64,000 nt of DNA from UMGS1002 sp045586785 (GTDB lineage: Bacteria; Bacillota; Clostridia; Oscillospirales; CAG-272), in the NCBI GenBank assembly GCA_045586785.1, contig JAZNBA010000089.1, positions 1 to 64,000 of the forward strand. Reading direction: 5' to 3'. The notes below the pieces were generated by a model. The model searched no databases and was not told the DNA's origin. It saw only the letters and a program-made list of their open reading frames with translations. Position numbers and translations under genes: made by a program. Positions 52,715-61,666 of the stretch are shown piece by piece; position 1 is the stretch's first letter, and each line of letters begins with the position of its first letter.

Positions 52715-52745
52715 AAAAGCGTTGTGCCTCCGCACAACGCTTTTT
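52715..52745. terminator. Bidirectional terminator
   Basis: GCGTTGTGC (52719-52727), 4-nt loop, GCACAACGC (52732-52740), with A4 before and T5 after. Ends both the BNR gene and the glucuronate operon. Confidence 0.9.
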
Positions 52746-52751
52746 AAATAT

Positions 52752-53780
52752 TTATCTCTGCACTCGACCGCTGGCATCGCCGCCCGCCAGCTTTTCTACC
52801 TCGGCCACCGTAACGCGATTGAAGTCGCCCTCAACCGAATGCTTGAGCGCAGATGCCGCCACCGCAAACTCGATAGCTGAAGCCGACGATTTACCCGTCA
52901 GCAGGCTGTAAATAAGTCCTGCGCCGAAGGAGTCACCGCCGCCCACGCGGTCCACTATGTGAAGATGATACGACTTGGAGAAATAGTAGTCCTCGCCGTC
53001 GTAAAGCATGCCTGCCCAGTCGTTATCGCTGGCAGAAATGGATGTGCGAAGCGTGATGGCAACGCGCTCAAAGCCAAAGGTATCAGAGAGCTGCTTTGCA
53101 ACCGACTTATACCCCTCATGGTCCAGCTTGCCGCCGTAAATATCGCTTCCCTGCGCCTCAATGCCGAACACGTCCTTGGCATCCTCCTCATTGGAGATGC
53201 ACACGTCAACGTATTTGCACAGCTCGGTCATTGCCTCGCGCGCCTGCGCTCTCGTCCACAACTTGCCGCGGTAGTTGAGGTCGCACGATACCTTAATTCC
53301 GCGCTCACGCGCCGCACGGCAGGCGTCAAGACATATTTCTACCAGCTCGCCGCCAAGGGCAGGGGTAATGCCCGTGAAGTGAAACCAATCCGCGCCATCA
53401 AATATAGTATCCCAATCAAAGTCCGACGGCTTTGCCTCGGCGATAGCCGAGTGTGCACGGTCGTAAATGCAGACCGATCCACGCTGTGACGCACCTTTTT
53501 CAAGATAGTATATACCCACACGGTCTCCGCCGCGCACTATCTTTGACGTATCGACGCCGAAATAGCGCAATGAATTTACCGCCGCCTGGCCGATAGCGTG
53601 CGTGGGCAGCTTAGTTACGTACGTGCTGTCAAGTCCGAAATTCGCAAGGCTGACAGCCACGTTTGCCTCGCCTCCGCCGAATGTCGCCTGCATAACGTCG
53701 TTCTGGAAAAATCTATAATATCCCTCGGGGGCAAGTCTGAGCATTATCTCGCCGAAAGTAACTACTCTGCCCATGCTCAT
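52752..53780 (-). CDS. kdgK: 2-keto-3-deoxygluconate kinase (PfkB family)
   Basis: A 342-residue sugar kinase making KDPG from KDG. FGEIMLRLAPEG at the N-terminus and the PfkB C-terminal signature DRVGGGDSFGAGLIYSLL (about 285-302, Asp of GAGD replaced in order GGGDSFGAG with the catalytic Asp retained) are clear. The start is either the ATG at 53780, overlapping the eda stop, or the ATG at 53774, which has better spacing to GGGAGG. Ninth and last gene of the operon. Confidence 0.9.
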   Translation of the reverse strand: MSMGRVVTFGEIMLRLAPEGYYRFFQNDVMQATFGGGEANVAVSLANFGLDSTYVTKLPTHAIGQAAVNSLRYFGVDTSKIVRGGDRVGIYYLEKGASQRGSVCIYDRAHSAIAEAKPSDFDWDTIFDGADWFHFTGITPALGGELVEICLDACRAARERGIKVSCDLNYRGKLWTRAQAREAMTELCKYVDVCISNEEDAKDVFGIEAQGSDIYGGKLDHEGYKSVAKQLSDTFGFERVAITLRTSISASDNDWAGMLYDGEDYYFSKSYHLHIVDRVGGGDSFGAGLIYSLLTGKSSASAIEFAVAASALKHSVEGDFNRVTVAEVEKLAGGDASGRVQR

Positions 53781-54367
53781 TTACCTCCCTGCATTGCCAG
53801 CTTGACGAAAAAGCTGCCGCCCACAGCCGCGATCTTGTCGCAAGCTAAAAATTCATCAAGATTGTTTTGGTCAACGCCGCCCGTCGGGACAAATTTCACC
53901 TGCGGGAAAGGCGCGGACAGCGCCTTGATGGCGTCCATACCGCCGTATACGTTGGCGGGGAAAAATTTCAGCGTTGTAAGACCGAGATCTATCGCCTGCA
54001 TGATCTCGGTAGGCGTTACACAACCGGGAATGTAGGGTATGTCCGCCTCGCGGCAGACACGGGCGATGTCAAGTCCGAGTCCCGGCGACACGATAAACTG
54101 TGCTCCCGCGTCAACAGCCGCACGTGCCTGCGCCGCGTTGACAACCGTACCCGCACCGATAAGCATATCGGGAAATTTTTCTCTGCCCAGCTTTATTGCC
54201 TCTGCCGCGCAAGCGGTGCGGAATGTGATCTCGGCTGTGGGAATACCGTAATCGCACAGCGCCCCCAGCGTGGGTATGGTATCTTCAATATTTTTCAGTA
54301 CCACGACGGGTACGCAACGGGTCTTCTCAAACAGACCCGACACGTTTTTATATGATATGTTTTGCAT
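53777..54367 (-). CDS. eda: KDPG aldolase
   Basis: A 196-residue class I aldolase splitting 2-keto-3-deoxy-6-phosphogluconate into pyruvate and glyceraldehyde-3-phosphate. The catalytic Glu lies in EITFRT (about 46-51), the Schiff-base Lys in LKFFPA (about 132-137) and the phosphate loop in PTGGV (about 161-165). Coupled to kdgK by an ATGA overlap. Confidence 0.95.
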   Translation of the reverse strand: MQNISYKNVSGLFEKTRCVPVVVLKNIEDTIPTLGALCDYGIPTAEITFRTACAAEAIKLGREKFPDMLIGAGTVVNAAQARAAVDAGAQFIVSPGLGLDIARVCREADIPYIPGCVTPTEIMQAIDLGLTTLKFFPANVYGGMDAIKALSAPFPQVKFVPTGGVDQNNLDEFLACDKIAAVGGSFFVKLAMQGGK

Positions 54368-54395
54368 GGTTTTCTCCTTTAAAAACTATTCGCGT

Positions 54396-55226
54396 TTAAA
54401 CCCCGCTATAAGCCGAAAATCCGCCGTCAACGGGAATGACCGTGCCCGTCACAAATCCGCTGGCGCCGTCATCCGACAGCCACAGCAGTGTGCCGATAAG
54501 GTCGTCTATCTCACCGAACTTTTTCATGGGAGTTGCGGCAAGTATCTTGTCTGTTCTGGGTGTGGGCGTGCCATCCTCACGGAACAGCAGCGCTCTGTTT
54601 TGATTGGTCACGAAAAATCCGGGCGCTATAGCGTTTGCGCGAATGTGACAGGGTGCGAAATGCACCGCCAGCCACTCGGTAAAGTTGGAAATACCCGCCT
54701 TCGCCGCGGAGTACGCGGGAATTTTCGTCAGCGGACGGAACGCGTTCATGGACGAAATATTTATAATATTTCCACCCGTCCCCACCATATCGGCGGCAAA
54801 CACCTGGGTCACAAGAAAGGCGGAGGTAATATTGAGGTCAAAGACGAACTTAAATCCGTCCTCCTCCAGCGCGAAAAAGTCCTTGATGCCCGAGGTTTCG
54901 GGTGTCATAGTTTCGTTATCGCAGGTAGCACGGGGATTGTTACCGCCCGCGCCGTTGATAAGCATATTTATCTTGCCCCATTTTTGTGCGACTGTCTCAT
55001 GAGCCGCCTCAATGCTTGCCTTATCAAGGCAGTTGCAAACGATGGGAAGCGCGTTTTCGCCTATCTCGGCGGCAACTGCGTTGACCGCATTCTCGTTTAT
55101 GTCAAGCAGCGCCACGCGCGCGCCGCACGCGGCAAGCGCCTTGGAAAAGGCACTGCATATAACGCCGCCCGCGCCTGTGATGACGGCAACCTTGCCGCTA
55201 AGATCTACGTTAAAAGGAAGCTTCAT
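54396..55226 (-). CDS. SDR-family fructuronate reductase (mannonate oxidoreductase)
   Basis: A 276-residue short-chain dehydrogenase: cofactor loop GAGGVICSAF (about 18-27), NGAGG (about 92-96), catalytic Ser in ISSM and YSAAKAG with Tyr/Lys (about 165-171). Its size and motifs match the SDR-type D-mannonate oxidoreductases of Gram-positive uronate operons (YjmF-like), which replace the unrelated UxuB of E. coli. Between uxuA and eda, the only step left open in the pathway is fructuronate to mannonate. Confidence 0.85.
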   Translation of the reverse strand: MKLPFNVDLSGKVAVITGAGGVICSAFSKALAACGARVALLDINENAVNAVAAEIGENALPIVCNCLDKASIEAAHETVAQKWGKINMLINGAGGNNPRATCDNETMTPETSGIKDFFALEEDGFKFVFDLNITSAFLVTQVFAADMVGTGGNIINISSMNAFRPLTKIPAYSAAKAGISNFTEWLAVHFAPCHIRANAIAPGFFVTNQNRALLFREDGTPTPRTDKILAATPMKKFGEIDDLIGTLLWLSDDGASGFVTGTVIPVDGGFSAYSGV

Positions 55227-56263
55227 TTTATTGCCCTCTCTTTTTCCACGGCCTCGAAAAGACCGTTAAGATATGCCGCGCCCAGCGCGCGGTCGTAAAG
55301 TCCGTAGCCCGGCTTGCCATTCTCGCCCCAGATGTTTCTGCCGTGGTCAGGACGCACGTAGCCGTCAAAACCGCCCTTGACAAGTGCGCCTACTACGCCG
55401 TAAATATCCAGACTGCCCGATTTGGTCAGATGTCCCGCCTCGCAGAAGTCCAGCTCACCCGTCAGCTTCAGCTGACGAATATGCGCGAAGAATATTCTGT
55501 CGGCATACTTCTCTGCCATTGCTACGATATCGTTATCTCTGCCCGCGCCCAGAGAGCCCGTGCAGAAGGTCACGCCGTTGTGCTTGTTGGGCACAGCCGA
55601 GAACATTTTATCATAGCTGTCAGCACCCGTGATAATACGCGGCAGACCAAACATATCCCACGGCGGATCGTCGGGATGTATTGCCATGTTGATACCGGTT
55701 TCGTCACACGCATCCATAATTCCGTTAAGGAAGTATACCAGATTTTCAAATAATTGCTCATGCGTCATACCCTCGTATGCATCAAGCAGTTCACCCAGCT
55801 CCGCGGGACTGTAGCTTTCGTCCCAGCCGGGCAGGTGAAGATTTTTTCTGTCCAGCTGCATCAGCTGTTCGTGGTCATAGGACAGCGAATTTGAGCCGTC
55901 GGGAGCAACGGTGCAAAGATTTGTTCTGAGCCAGTCGAAAACCGGCATAAAGTTATAGCAAATACACTTTACACCGTACTTGCCCAGATTGCGTATGGTC
56001 TGCGCGTAGTTTGCGATAAGTCTGTCGCGAGAGGGACGCCCCAGCTTGATATCCTCGTGAACGGGCACGGATTCTATGACCTCCATCTCAAGTCCCGCAC
56101 TGTCGCACAGACTCTTGAGGCGTGCTATCTTGTCCTCGCCCCAGACCTCGCCAACTTTTTCGTCATAAACCGCCGTAACGACACCCGACATATTGGGTAT
56201 CTGCTTTATATACTGCAAGGGGATGACGTCACCCTCGCCGTACCAACGAAATGTCATTTTCAT
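55223..56263 (-). CDS. uxuA: Mannonate dehydratase
   Basis: A 346-residue enzyme converting D-mannonate to KDG. The N-terminus, MTFRWYGEGDVIPLQYIKQI, and the internal MAIHPDDPPWDMFGLPRI (about 190-207) and RPDHGR (about 298-303) blocks are diagnostic of UxuA and carry its Mn-binding His and Asp residues. ATGA overlaps on both sides couple it to the SDR gene and to uxaC. Confidence 0.95.
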   Translation of the reverse strand: MKMTFRWYGEGDVIPLQYIKQIPNMSGVVTAVYDEKVGEVWGEDKIARLKSLCDSAGLEMEVIESVPVHEDIKLGRPSRDRLIANYAQTIRNLGKYGVKCICYNFMPVFDWLRTNLCTVAPDGSNSLSYDHEQLMQLDRKNLHLPGWDESYSPAELGELLDAYEGMTHEQLFENLVYFLNGIMDACDETGINMAIHPDDPPWDMFGLPRIITGADSYDKMFSAVPNKHNGVTFCTGSLGAGRDNDIVAMAEKYADRIFFAHIRQLKLTGELDFCEAGHLTKSGSLDIYGVVGALVKGGFDGYVRPDHGRNIWGENGKPGYGLYDRALGAAYLNGLFEAVEKERAIK

Positions 56264-57591
56264 AATTTTATCAGTTCCTTTGCATTGTTATAGCATATAT
56301 CGCGCATCAGCGCCTCGGCAGACAGAGCATCGTACTCTCCCCTCTCCACGTATCCTCCGATAAGCTCGGCAAGTATGCGGCGGAAGAAATCAAACCGCGC
56401 ATAGCTTGAAAAGCTGCGGGAGTCGGTCAGCATTCCCGGAGATGTGCCCAGCACCGAATATTCGGCAATTGTTTCAAGATTGCGGCGAATGCCCAGTGTC
56501 GTGTCGTTAAACCACCACGCCGCGCCAAGCCTTACACCGCGGAAAGCGCCCGTAACGCAGGCGTACGCGCGAAGCTGACTGTCGTTCAAAGTATATAGCA
56601 GTATTTCGGGACGCTGCTCATCGGTCATACTGCCGAGAAAACGTATGATACCGCGCACGTCCTGAGGTGCGCTCATAACGTCAAATCCGCTGTCAACGCC
56701 GATTTTTTCGAACGCCGCCGCATTTACGTTGCGCGTCACACCGAAATGAAGCTGAACGGCAATACCGCGTTTTTTGTATTCACACATCAGGAATTTCAGC
56801 AAATATCCGAAAAGTGCCGACTTTTCCTCAACAGATATCTCACCGCGCCGCGCGTAAAGCCGCGCCGCCTGTCCGCTTGTGGTAATTACCTCGGGAAAAT
56901 GCTCAAATCCGTGGTCGGAAATGCGGCATCCCTTTGAAACAAAATAGTCAAGTCGCTTTGTCAGCGCAGCTAAAAAACCGTCAAGCGTTGACACGTCGGT
57001 ATTTGCCACCTCGCCAAGTCGGCGCAAATAATCAGCGTCAAGCGTCAGCGCCTTATCGGGACGGAATGTGGGAGAGACTACCGTGTCGCCGTACTTTCCG
57101 TGATAGCGCAGATCATCTATCGGATCATCTGTGGTGGCAATAAAACGCACGCTAAATTTTTGCAACAGTGTCAGCACAGACATTTCACGCAATTTTATGC
57201 TTGCTTCGTCATATATGCTCCGCGCAGTCTGCCCATTCAGCGGATCGTTTATGCCGAATATCTGCGACAGCTCCATGTGAGTCCAATAATAAAGCGGGTT
57301 GCCAACAAGCTTAGGAACTATTTCGGCATACTTTATGAATTTTTCGCGGTAATCCGCATCTCCCGTAATGTATTTTTCGTCAACACCGCAAAGACGCATA
57401 GCGCGCCATTTATAGTGATCGCCCGCCAGCCAGAGGGCGCCGATATTATCAAAACGCGCGTCCTCGGCAATCATTTTTGGATCCAGATGGCAATGGTAAT
57501 CTATTATTGGCAACGACTTTACTTCATCGTAAAGCTCCCTCGCCGTTTGCGTTGACAGCAACACGCCATCATCAAAAAAATCGTGCTTCAT
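56260..57591 (-). CDS. uxaC: Glucuronate isomerase
   Basis: A 443-residue uronate isomerase (glucuronate to fructuronate). Near the N-terminus, IIDYHCHLDPK supplies the metal-binding HxH; later QLHFGVTRN and the C-terminal LRAYACVTGAFRGVRLGAAW and WWFNDTTLGIRRNL are highly conserved in the family. Start at 57591 is chosen because it overlaps the upstream stop (TAATG) and gives the normal N-terminus. Confidence 0.95.
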   Translation of the reverse strand: MKHDFFDDGVLLSTQTARELYDEVKSLPIIDYHCHLDPKMIAEDARFDNIGALWLAGDHYKWRAMRLCGVDEKYITGDADYREKFIKYAEIVPKLVGNPLYYWTHMELSQIFGINDPLNGQTARSIYDEASIKLREMSVLTLLQKFSVRFIATTDDPIDDLRYHGKYGDTVVSPTFRPDKALTLDADYLRRLGEVANTDVSTLDGFLAALTKRLDYFVSKGCRISDHGFEHFPEVITTSGQAARLYARRGEISVEEKSALFGYLLKFLMCEYKKRGIAVQLHFGVTRNVNAAAFEKIGVDSGFDVMSAPQDVRGIIRFLGSMTDEQRPEILLYTLNDSQLRAYACVTGAFRGVRLGAAWWFNDTTLGIRRNLETIAEYSVLGTSPGMLTDSRSFSSYARFDFFRRILAELIGGYVERGEYDALSAEALMRDICYNNAKELIKL

Positions 57592-58547
57592 TATATCTCT
57601 ACCCACTCTCCGCCGCTTGCGTACGCGGCAAGTATCAATTTTACGACCTTAGCGCCCTCGGCACCGTCAATGGCGAATTTTCTGCCTGTGGAAATACAGT
57701 CGTAAAAGTCGGAAATAAGCGCCTCGTGACCGCTTCCGTAGCACTCCTTACCGCGCATATGGCGCGTCTCCTCATAGCACTCGATGCGATTGCCGAACAC
57801 TGTATATTTGGGCATTATTTTTATCCATTCGCCGTCGGCGCGCAGGGTTATCTCAACAGGGCAATCACGTGCCGTACCAATGGACGCGTAAAAATTAAAT
57901 GAGGAGTCGCCCGAACACAGAATGCTTGCTGTGTCCTCAACCTCAATGGCGTGACGAAGCGTCAGATTTGACACGGTAGCCGTCAGCTTTTCGGGCATAC
58001 CGCAAAGCCACTGCATAAGATCCAGCGTGTGAAGCGCCTGATTGATCAGTACGCCGCCGCCTTCGGTATCCCACTTGCCTCGCCATGCCCCCGAGGCGTA
58101 ATATTTTTCGTCGCGGTGCCAGGACACCTGACCTACACCAACCTCAACCTTTTTGCCCTCAAGATACGACTTAACAGCCAAATTTGAGCTGTTATATCGG
58201 TTCTGAAGACAAACGCCAATCTGTGCGGACGACGCTCTTTCAGCATCGAGTATGCGCTCTATATCCTCAATTCGTATACACAGCGGCTTTTCGCAAAGCA
58301 CATTGATACCGCGTTCGAGCGCCGCGATGACCATATCCGCGTGCAGATAGTGGGGTGTGCAGACGTGCACCACGTCGGGACGCACCTCGTCAAGCATTTT
58401 TACGTAGTCGGTGTAATGCTTTGCATCGGGGCATTTTTCGAATACCGATTCGTCAATGTCGCAAACGGCTTCAAGCGTGCCATACTGCGGAATTATTTTG
58501 GCGTGTACGTTACCGATAACGCCAAAGCCAATAATCGCGGCTCTCAT
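57591..58547 (-). CDS. Gfo/Idh/MocA oxidoreductase (DgpA-like group), 318 residues
   Basis: NAD(P)-dependent sugar oxidoreductase. Rossmann loop GFGVIGNVHA (about 7-16), catalytic EKP in VLCEKPLC (about 90-97), then WRGKWDTEGGGVLINQALHTLDL (positions about 155-177), the substrate-binding block with the catalytic His. The same WR-x-W-x-EGGGVLINQ pattern is in the next gene. In the known 3-keto glycoside pathways enzymes of this group oxidise C3 of the sugar. The TAA/ATG junction with the 394-residue gene is adjacent (TAAATG). Confidence 0.85.
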   Translation of the reverse strand: MRAAIIGFGVIGNVHAKIIPQYGTLEAVCDIDESVFEKCPDAKHYTDYVKMLDEVRPDVVHVCTPHYLHADMVIAALERGINVLCEKPLCIRIEDIERILDAERASSAQIGVCLQNRYNSSNLAVKSYLEGKKVEVGVGQVSWHRDEKYYASGAWRGKWDTEGGGVLINQALHTLDLMQWLCGMPEKLTATVSNLTLRHAIEVEDTASILCSGDSSFNFYASIGTARDCPVEITLRADGEWIKIMPKYTVFGNRIECYEETRHMRGKECYGSGHEALISDFYDCISTGRKFAIDGAEGAKVVKLILAAYASGGEWVEI

Positions 58548-59732
58548 TTATTTCACCTTACTTTCAAAAGTTCCCGCCGTGTCGGCAACCGCGCTGTCGT
58601 CCACCTCTTTGAAGCGGGACACCGCAATATGCGCCTCAAGCTCACGCAGGTATCTGTCCTCATCTATAGGAAGCGTTACTGCCTCGCCGCCGTTCCAGCC
58701 CGAAAGCTCGATAGCGTTCATAAGCTCAACGCCTGCAATTCCCTCTTTGCCGTCAACAAACATAGGCTCGCGCCCCAAAAGAGCGGCGGTAAAGTTGTTG
58801 ATAATTCCCGCGTGCTGAGGATTCTGACCGTCCGTCTCCACCTCAATGACCTCGCAGGGCGGCTTTTTAAAGCCGGCGGGGTTGGTTCTGGACCACTCGG
58901 CGCTGTCCTCGCCGTTTTTGTACCACATAAGCTTGCCGCCCTCACAAACCAACTTGCCACCAGTACCCGAAATTTCAAAGCGGTTGGTGCCTGGAGCCTC
59001 ACCCGTGGTGGTTATAAACATACCCGTGGCGCCGTTTTTATACTTGAAGAAGGCCGTAACCTCGTCCTCGACCTCGATATCGTGCCATTTTCCGTACTGG
59101 CAAAAGCCGTTGACCTCTACCGGCAGCTCGCCCACTACCCACTGAACAAGGTCTATCTGGTGGGGGCACTGATTTATAAGCACGCCGCCGCCCTCGCCAC
59201 GCCAGGTAGCTCTCCAGCTTCCGCTGTCGTAATATTGCTGTGTTCTGTACCAGTCGGTGATTATCCAGGTCACACGCTGCAGCTCTCCGATACCTCCCTC
59301 GCGGACGATGTCACGCATTTTGCGGTAAAGGCAGTTGGTGCGCTGATTGAACATCATTGCAAATTTTGCTTCCGACTTCGCAGCTACTTCATTCATCTCG
59401 CGGACCTGCTTTGTGTAAACGCCGGCAGGCTTGTCGCAAATGACGTTGATGCCGCGCTTTAAGCACTCCACAACTATCTCGGGATGCTGATAGTGCGGAA
59501 CCTCAACCAGCACCGCGTCGCAAAGTCCGCTGTCCAGCATCTCGCGGTAATCCTTGAAATACTTGACCTCTTTGTTTGCCGTTTTTTCTTTCATAGCCTG
59601 AATTTTGGCGGGATTTATATCGCACATTGCGGTAACAAAAGCATCCTGCGCCTTGCCGCCGTCAAAAATCTTAATGGCATAATTTGTACCCTGATTTCCG
59701 AGTCCTACGATACCGTATCTTACTTTTTCCAT
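58548..59732 (-). CDS. Gfo/Idh/MocA oxidoreductase (DgpA-like group), 394 residues
   Basis: A longer paralogue of the downstream gene: GLGNQGTNYA (about 10-19), DKP in VICDKPAG (about 97-104) instead of EKP, and WRATWRGEGGGVLINQCPHQ (about 175-194). The DKP variant and length are as in DgpA-type glycoside 3-dehydrogenases. One of the two paralogues could oxidise the glycoside and the other reduce the released 3-keto sugar, regenerating the cofactor; that split is inference. Confidence 0.85.
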   Translation of the reverse strand: MEKVRYGIVGLGNQGTNYAIKIFDGGKAQDAFVTAMCDINPAKIQAMKEKTANKEVKYFKDYREMLDSGLCDAVLVEVPHYQHPEIVVECLKRGINVICDKPAGVYTKQVREMNEVAAKSEAKFAMMFNQRTNCLYRKMRDIVREGGIGELQRVTWIITDWYRTQQYYDSGSWRATWRGEGGGVLINQCPHQIDLVQWVVGELPVEVNGFCQYGKWHDIEVEDEVTAFFKYKNGATGMFITTTGEAPGTNRFEISGTGGKLVCEGGKLMWYKNGEDSAEWSRTNPAGFKKPPCEVIEVETDGQNPQHAGIINNFTAALLGREPMFVDGKEGIAGVELMNAIELSGWNGGEAVTLPIDEDRYLRELEAHIAVSRFKEVDDSAVADTAGTFESKVK

Positions 59733-59743
59733 GTTATTACTCC

Positions 59744-60514
59744 TTAAAAGTTAGCGTTAAGATAACGTGCGCTTCGCGCCACCTGCTCCAGCGTGTCGGG
59801 CAGCTTTGCGGCGTTGTCCTGCTCGACCAGATAATATTCACAGCCTGCCGCCGCGGCGTGCTTCATTACCTTGAAAAAGTCGATGTTGCCGTCACCGACA
59901 GGGGCATATCGCGGCTCAAATCCCGGCTTTTCGCCATCCTTGTAGGCGATCATATAGTCCTTGAGGTGTATGCACGCCACTCTGCCCGCCGCGCGGTCTA
60001 TTGTGTCGCAAACGTCAACGCCGCCGTATTGCAGCCAGTACGTGTCAATGGTAAAATTGATGTGGGGCGCATTTTTCAGAATGTAATCAAACACCGTCTC
60101 ACCGTCGTGACGGAAAAATTCAAAGTGGTGGTGATGGTAAAAGAACTTATATCCGTTCTTCTCCATCCTCTCCCCTGCCGCGTCAAGCTCATCCACCGTC
60201 TTTTTCAGCTTTTCTTTATCAAAAATAACATCTCGCGGCATACTGCCAAGTCCAATATATTTGCAACCGAATTTCGCGTGCTCTGCCATCAGCGCCTCGG
60301 TATCGTTTATAATGCGGTCCATAGGCACGTGGGTCAGCACTACAGGCAAACCCGACTCCGCAGATACACGTGCTATCATATCCGCGTCAAAGGCGCCGCC
60401 CGAATACTGCATATACGAGTATCCCATTTTTTTCAGCTCGTTTGCGGCAAACAAAAAATTCTCTTCTGTGTCAAGATAATTTCTGATGGAATATAAATTG
60501 AGTCCTACATTCAT
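59744..60514 (-). CDS. Sugar phosphate isomerase/epimerase-type TIM barrel, 256 residues
   Basis: An AP-endonuclease-2-like barrel. Metal ligands fit the family: HHHHFEF (about 128-134), DTYW (about 152-155), HLKDY (about 177-181), PVGDGNIDF and the terminal VEQDN Glu (about 220-224). Proteins of this class serve as 3-keto-glycoside lyases or hydrolases in oxidative glycoside cleavage, as well as ordinary epimerases. It overlaps the upstream barrel gene by 4 bp (ATGA). Confidence 0.82.
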   Translation of the reverse strand: MNVGLNLYSIRNYLDTEENFLFAANELKKMGYSYMQYSGGAFDADMIARVSAESGLPVVLTHVPMDRIINDTEALMAEHAKFGCKYIGLGSMPRDVIFDKEKLKKTVDELDAAGERMEKNGYKFFYHHHHFEFFRHDGETVFDYILKNAPHINFTIDTYWLQYGGVDVCDTIDRAAGRVACIHLKDYMIAYKDGEKPGFEPRYAPVGDGNIDFFKVMKHAAAAGCEYYLVEQDNAAKLPDTLEQVARSARYLNANF

Positions 60515-61377
60515 ATTTTTTCAAATCCTCCGTCCTTCTCGGTATAACCGTTTTCGTTAAGTATCCTTTTGAGTGCCGACGTTGCCGCGTCAAAGGCTTC
60601 GTCATTTGTGGCGAAGTGATGACGGTGCTGCATTTTCTCACCGTCTATCTTGTCGTAGCCTCCAAACACCTTGAGATGCGGCTCAAGCGTCAGTATGGTG
60701 TCCTTGTTTATCATGCGGACAAGCCTCGGTATGTCGCCGTCGCCCTCACCCGCGGGGACAAGCTCACCTGTTGCGGATATAACGTCCTTGATGTGGAAAT
60801 ATTCGCAAATACCGTGGACGGCGTCAAGCGTCTTGTCCGACGGCTCGTTTACCTGCAAAAAGTTTGCGGGGTCGTAAACAAAGCGCAGTCCCTTAACGTT
60901 TTTCCACAAATCCAGTACACGCTCCGCCGTGTCGCCGTATATTTTTTTCTCGTTTTCGTGGCACAGATAAACGCCAAAGCTTGCCGCCACCTCCACCATT
61001 TTCGATAGGTATTCGATAACACGCTCGCGCTCTTCATACGCACCAAAGAAACTGAACATACGAATTTTGTCCGTGCCGAGGATATTTGACAGCTCGCACA
61101 TATGCTTGACCGAGTCAAGGTATTTGTCAAAATCCACTGTAATATCCACCTTACCCATAGGCGAGCCCAGCGCGGAAAGTCCTATACCGTTGCTCTTGAG
61201 CGTCGCGCTTATCTCTCGCGCCTCGGCGCACGTCAGCTCGCTGACGTTTTTACCGTTCACCGAGCGTAGCTCGGTAAGTCTTATGTTGTTGCGCAAAAGC
61301 GCCGCGATCTGCGAGGACAGCGGCTTTCCTGCCTCGTCCGCAAAAGCACTGAGTCTTATCAATGTATTTTCCCCCAT
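60511..61377 (-). CDS. Sugar phosphate isomerase/epimerase-type TIM barrel, 288 residues
   Basis: First gene of the operon and a distant paralogue of the next. Metal-site motifs: LCHENEKKIYGD (about 134-145), VYDPANF (about 166-172), FHIKD (about 192-196), PAGEGDGDIPRL and the final TLEPH (about 230-234). The ATG at 61377 has no ribosome site; an in-frame TTG at 61362 has GGGGGA 8 nt upstream and may be the real start. Expected substrate: a keto-sugar or keto-glycoside derived from glucuronides. Confidence 0.8.
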   Translation of the reverse strand: MGENTLIRLSAFADEAGKPLSSQIAALLRNNIRLTELRSVNGKNVSELTCAEAREISATLKSNGIGLSALGSPMGKVDITVDFDKYLDSVKHMCELSNILGTDKIRMFSFFGAYEERERVIEYLSKMVEVAASFGVYLCHENEKKIYGDTAERVLDLWKNVKGLRFVYDPANFLQVNEPSDKTLDAVHGICEYFHIKDVISATGELVPAGEGDGDIPRLVRMINKDTILTLEPHLKVFGGYDKIDGEKMQHRHHFATNDEAFDAATSALKRILNENGYTEKDGGFEKI

Positions 61378-61454
61378 AATAAATTTTAAGTTATATTAAT
61401 ATATATTATAACTCTGCCAAAAGGGAAAATAAATAGCAAAATACGCATTTAACA

Positions 61455-61483
61455 TTGCAAATTTGGCACATATATGGTATAAT
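61455..61483 (+). promoter_or_regulatory. Promoter of the AraC regulator gene
   Basis: TTGCAA (61455-61460), 17-nt spacer, TATAAT (61478-61483). It lies in the divergent region shared with the glucuronate operon; no clear direct-repeat operator is visible. Confidence 0.7.
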
Positions 61484-61556
61484 AATAAAAACTTATAACA
61501 TAGCTTGATTAATGCTTGAAAAAATATTGAGACAAGTACACAATCGTTTTAATTCA

Positions 61557-61577
61557 GCCTTCTCCAGCGGAGAAGGC
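61557..61577. repeat. Short palindrome of the CCTTCTCC repeat family
   Basis: GCCTTCTCC, AGC, GGAGAAGGC: a perfect 9-bp inverted repeat equal to the tip of the composite repeat at 51341-51484. It lies in the 5' leader of the AraC gene, where it could affect transcript structure. Confidence 0.65.
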
Positions 61578-61666
61578 ACACAACAATGCTTGTCTCGCGG
61601 TTACAATGAGTTAAAAAAATCAACCATATAATGCGACATATCATTAATACACCCGGAGGTAACGTA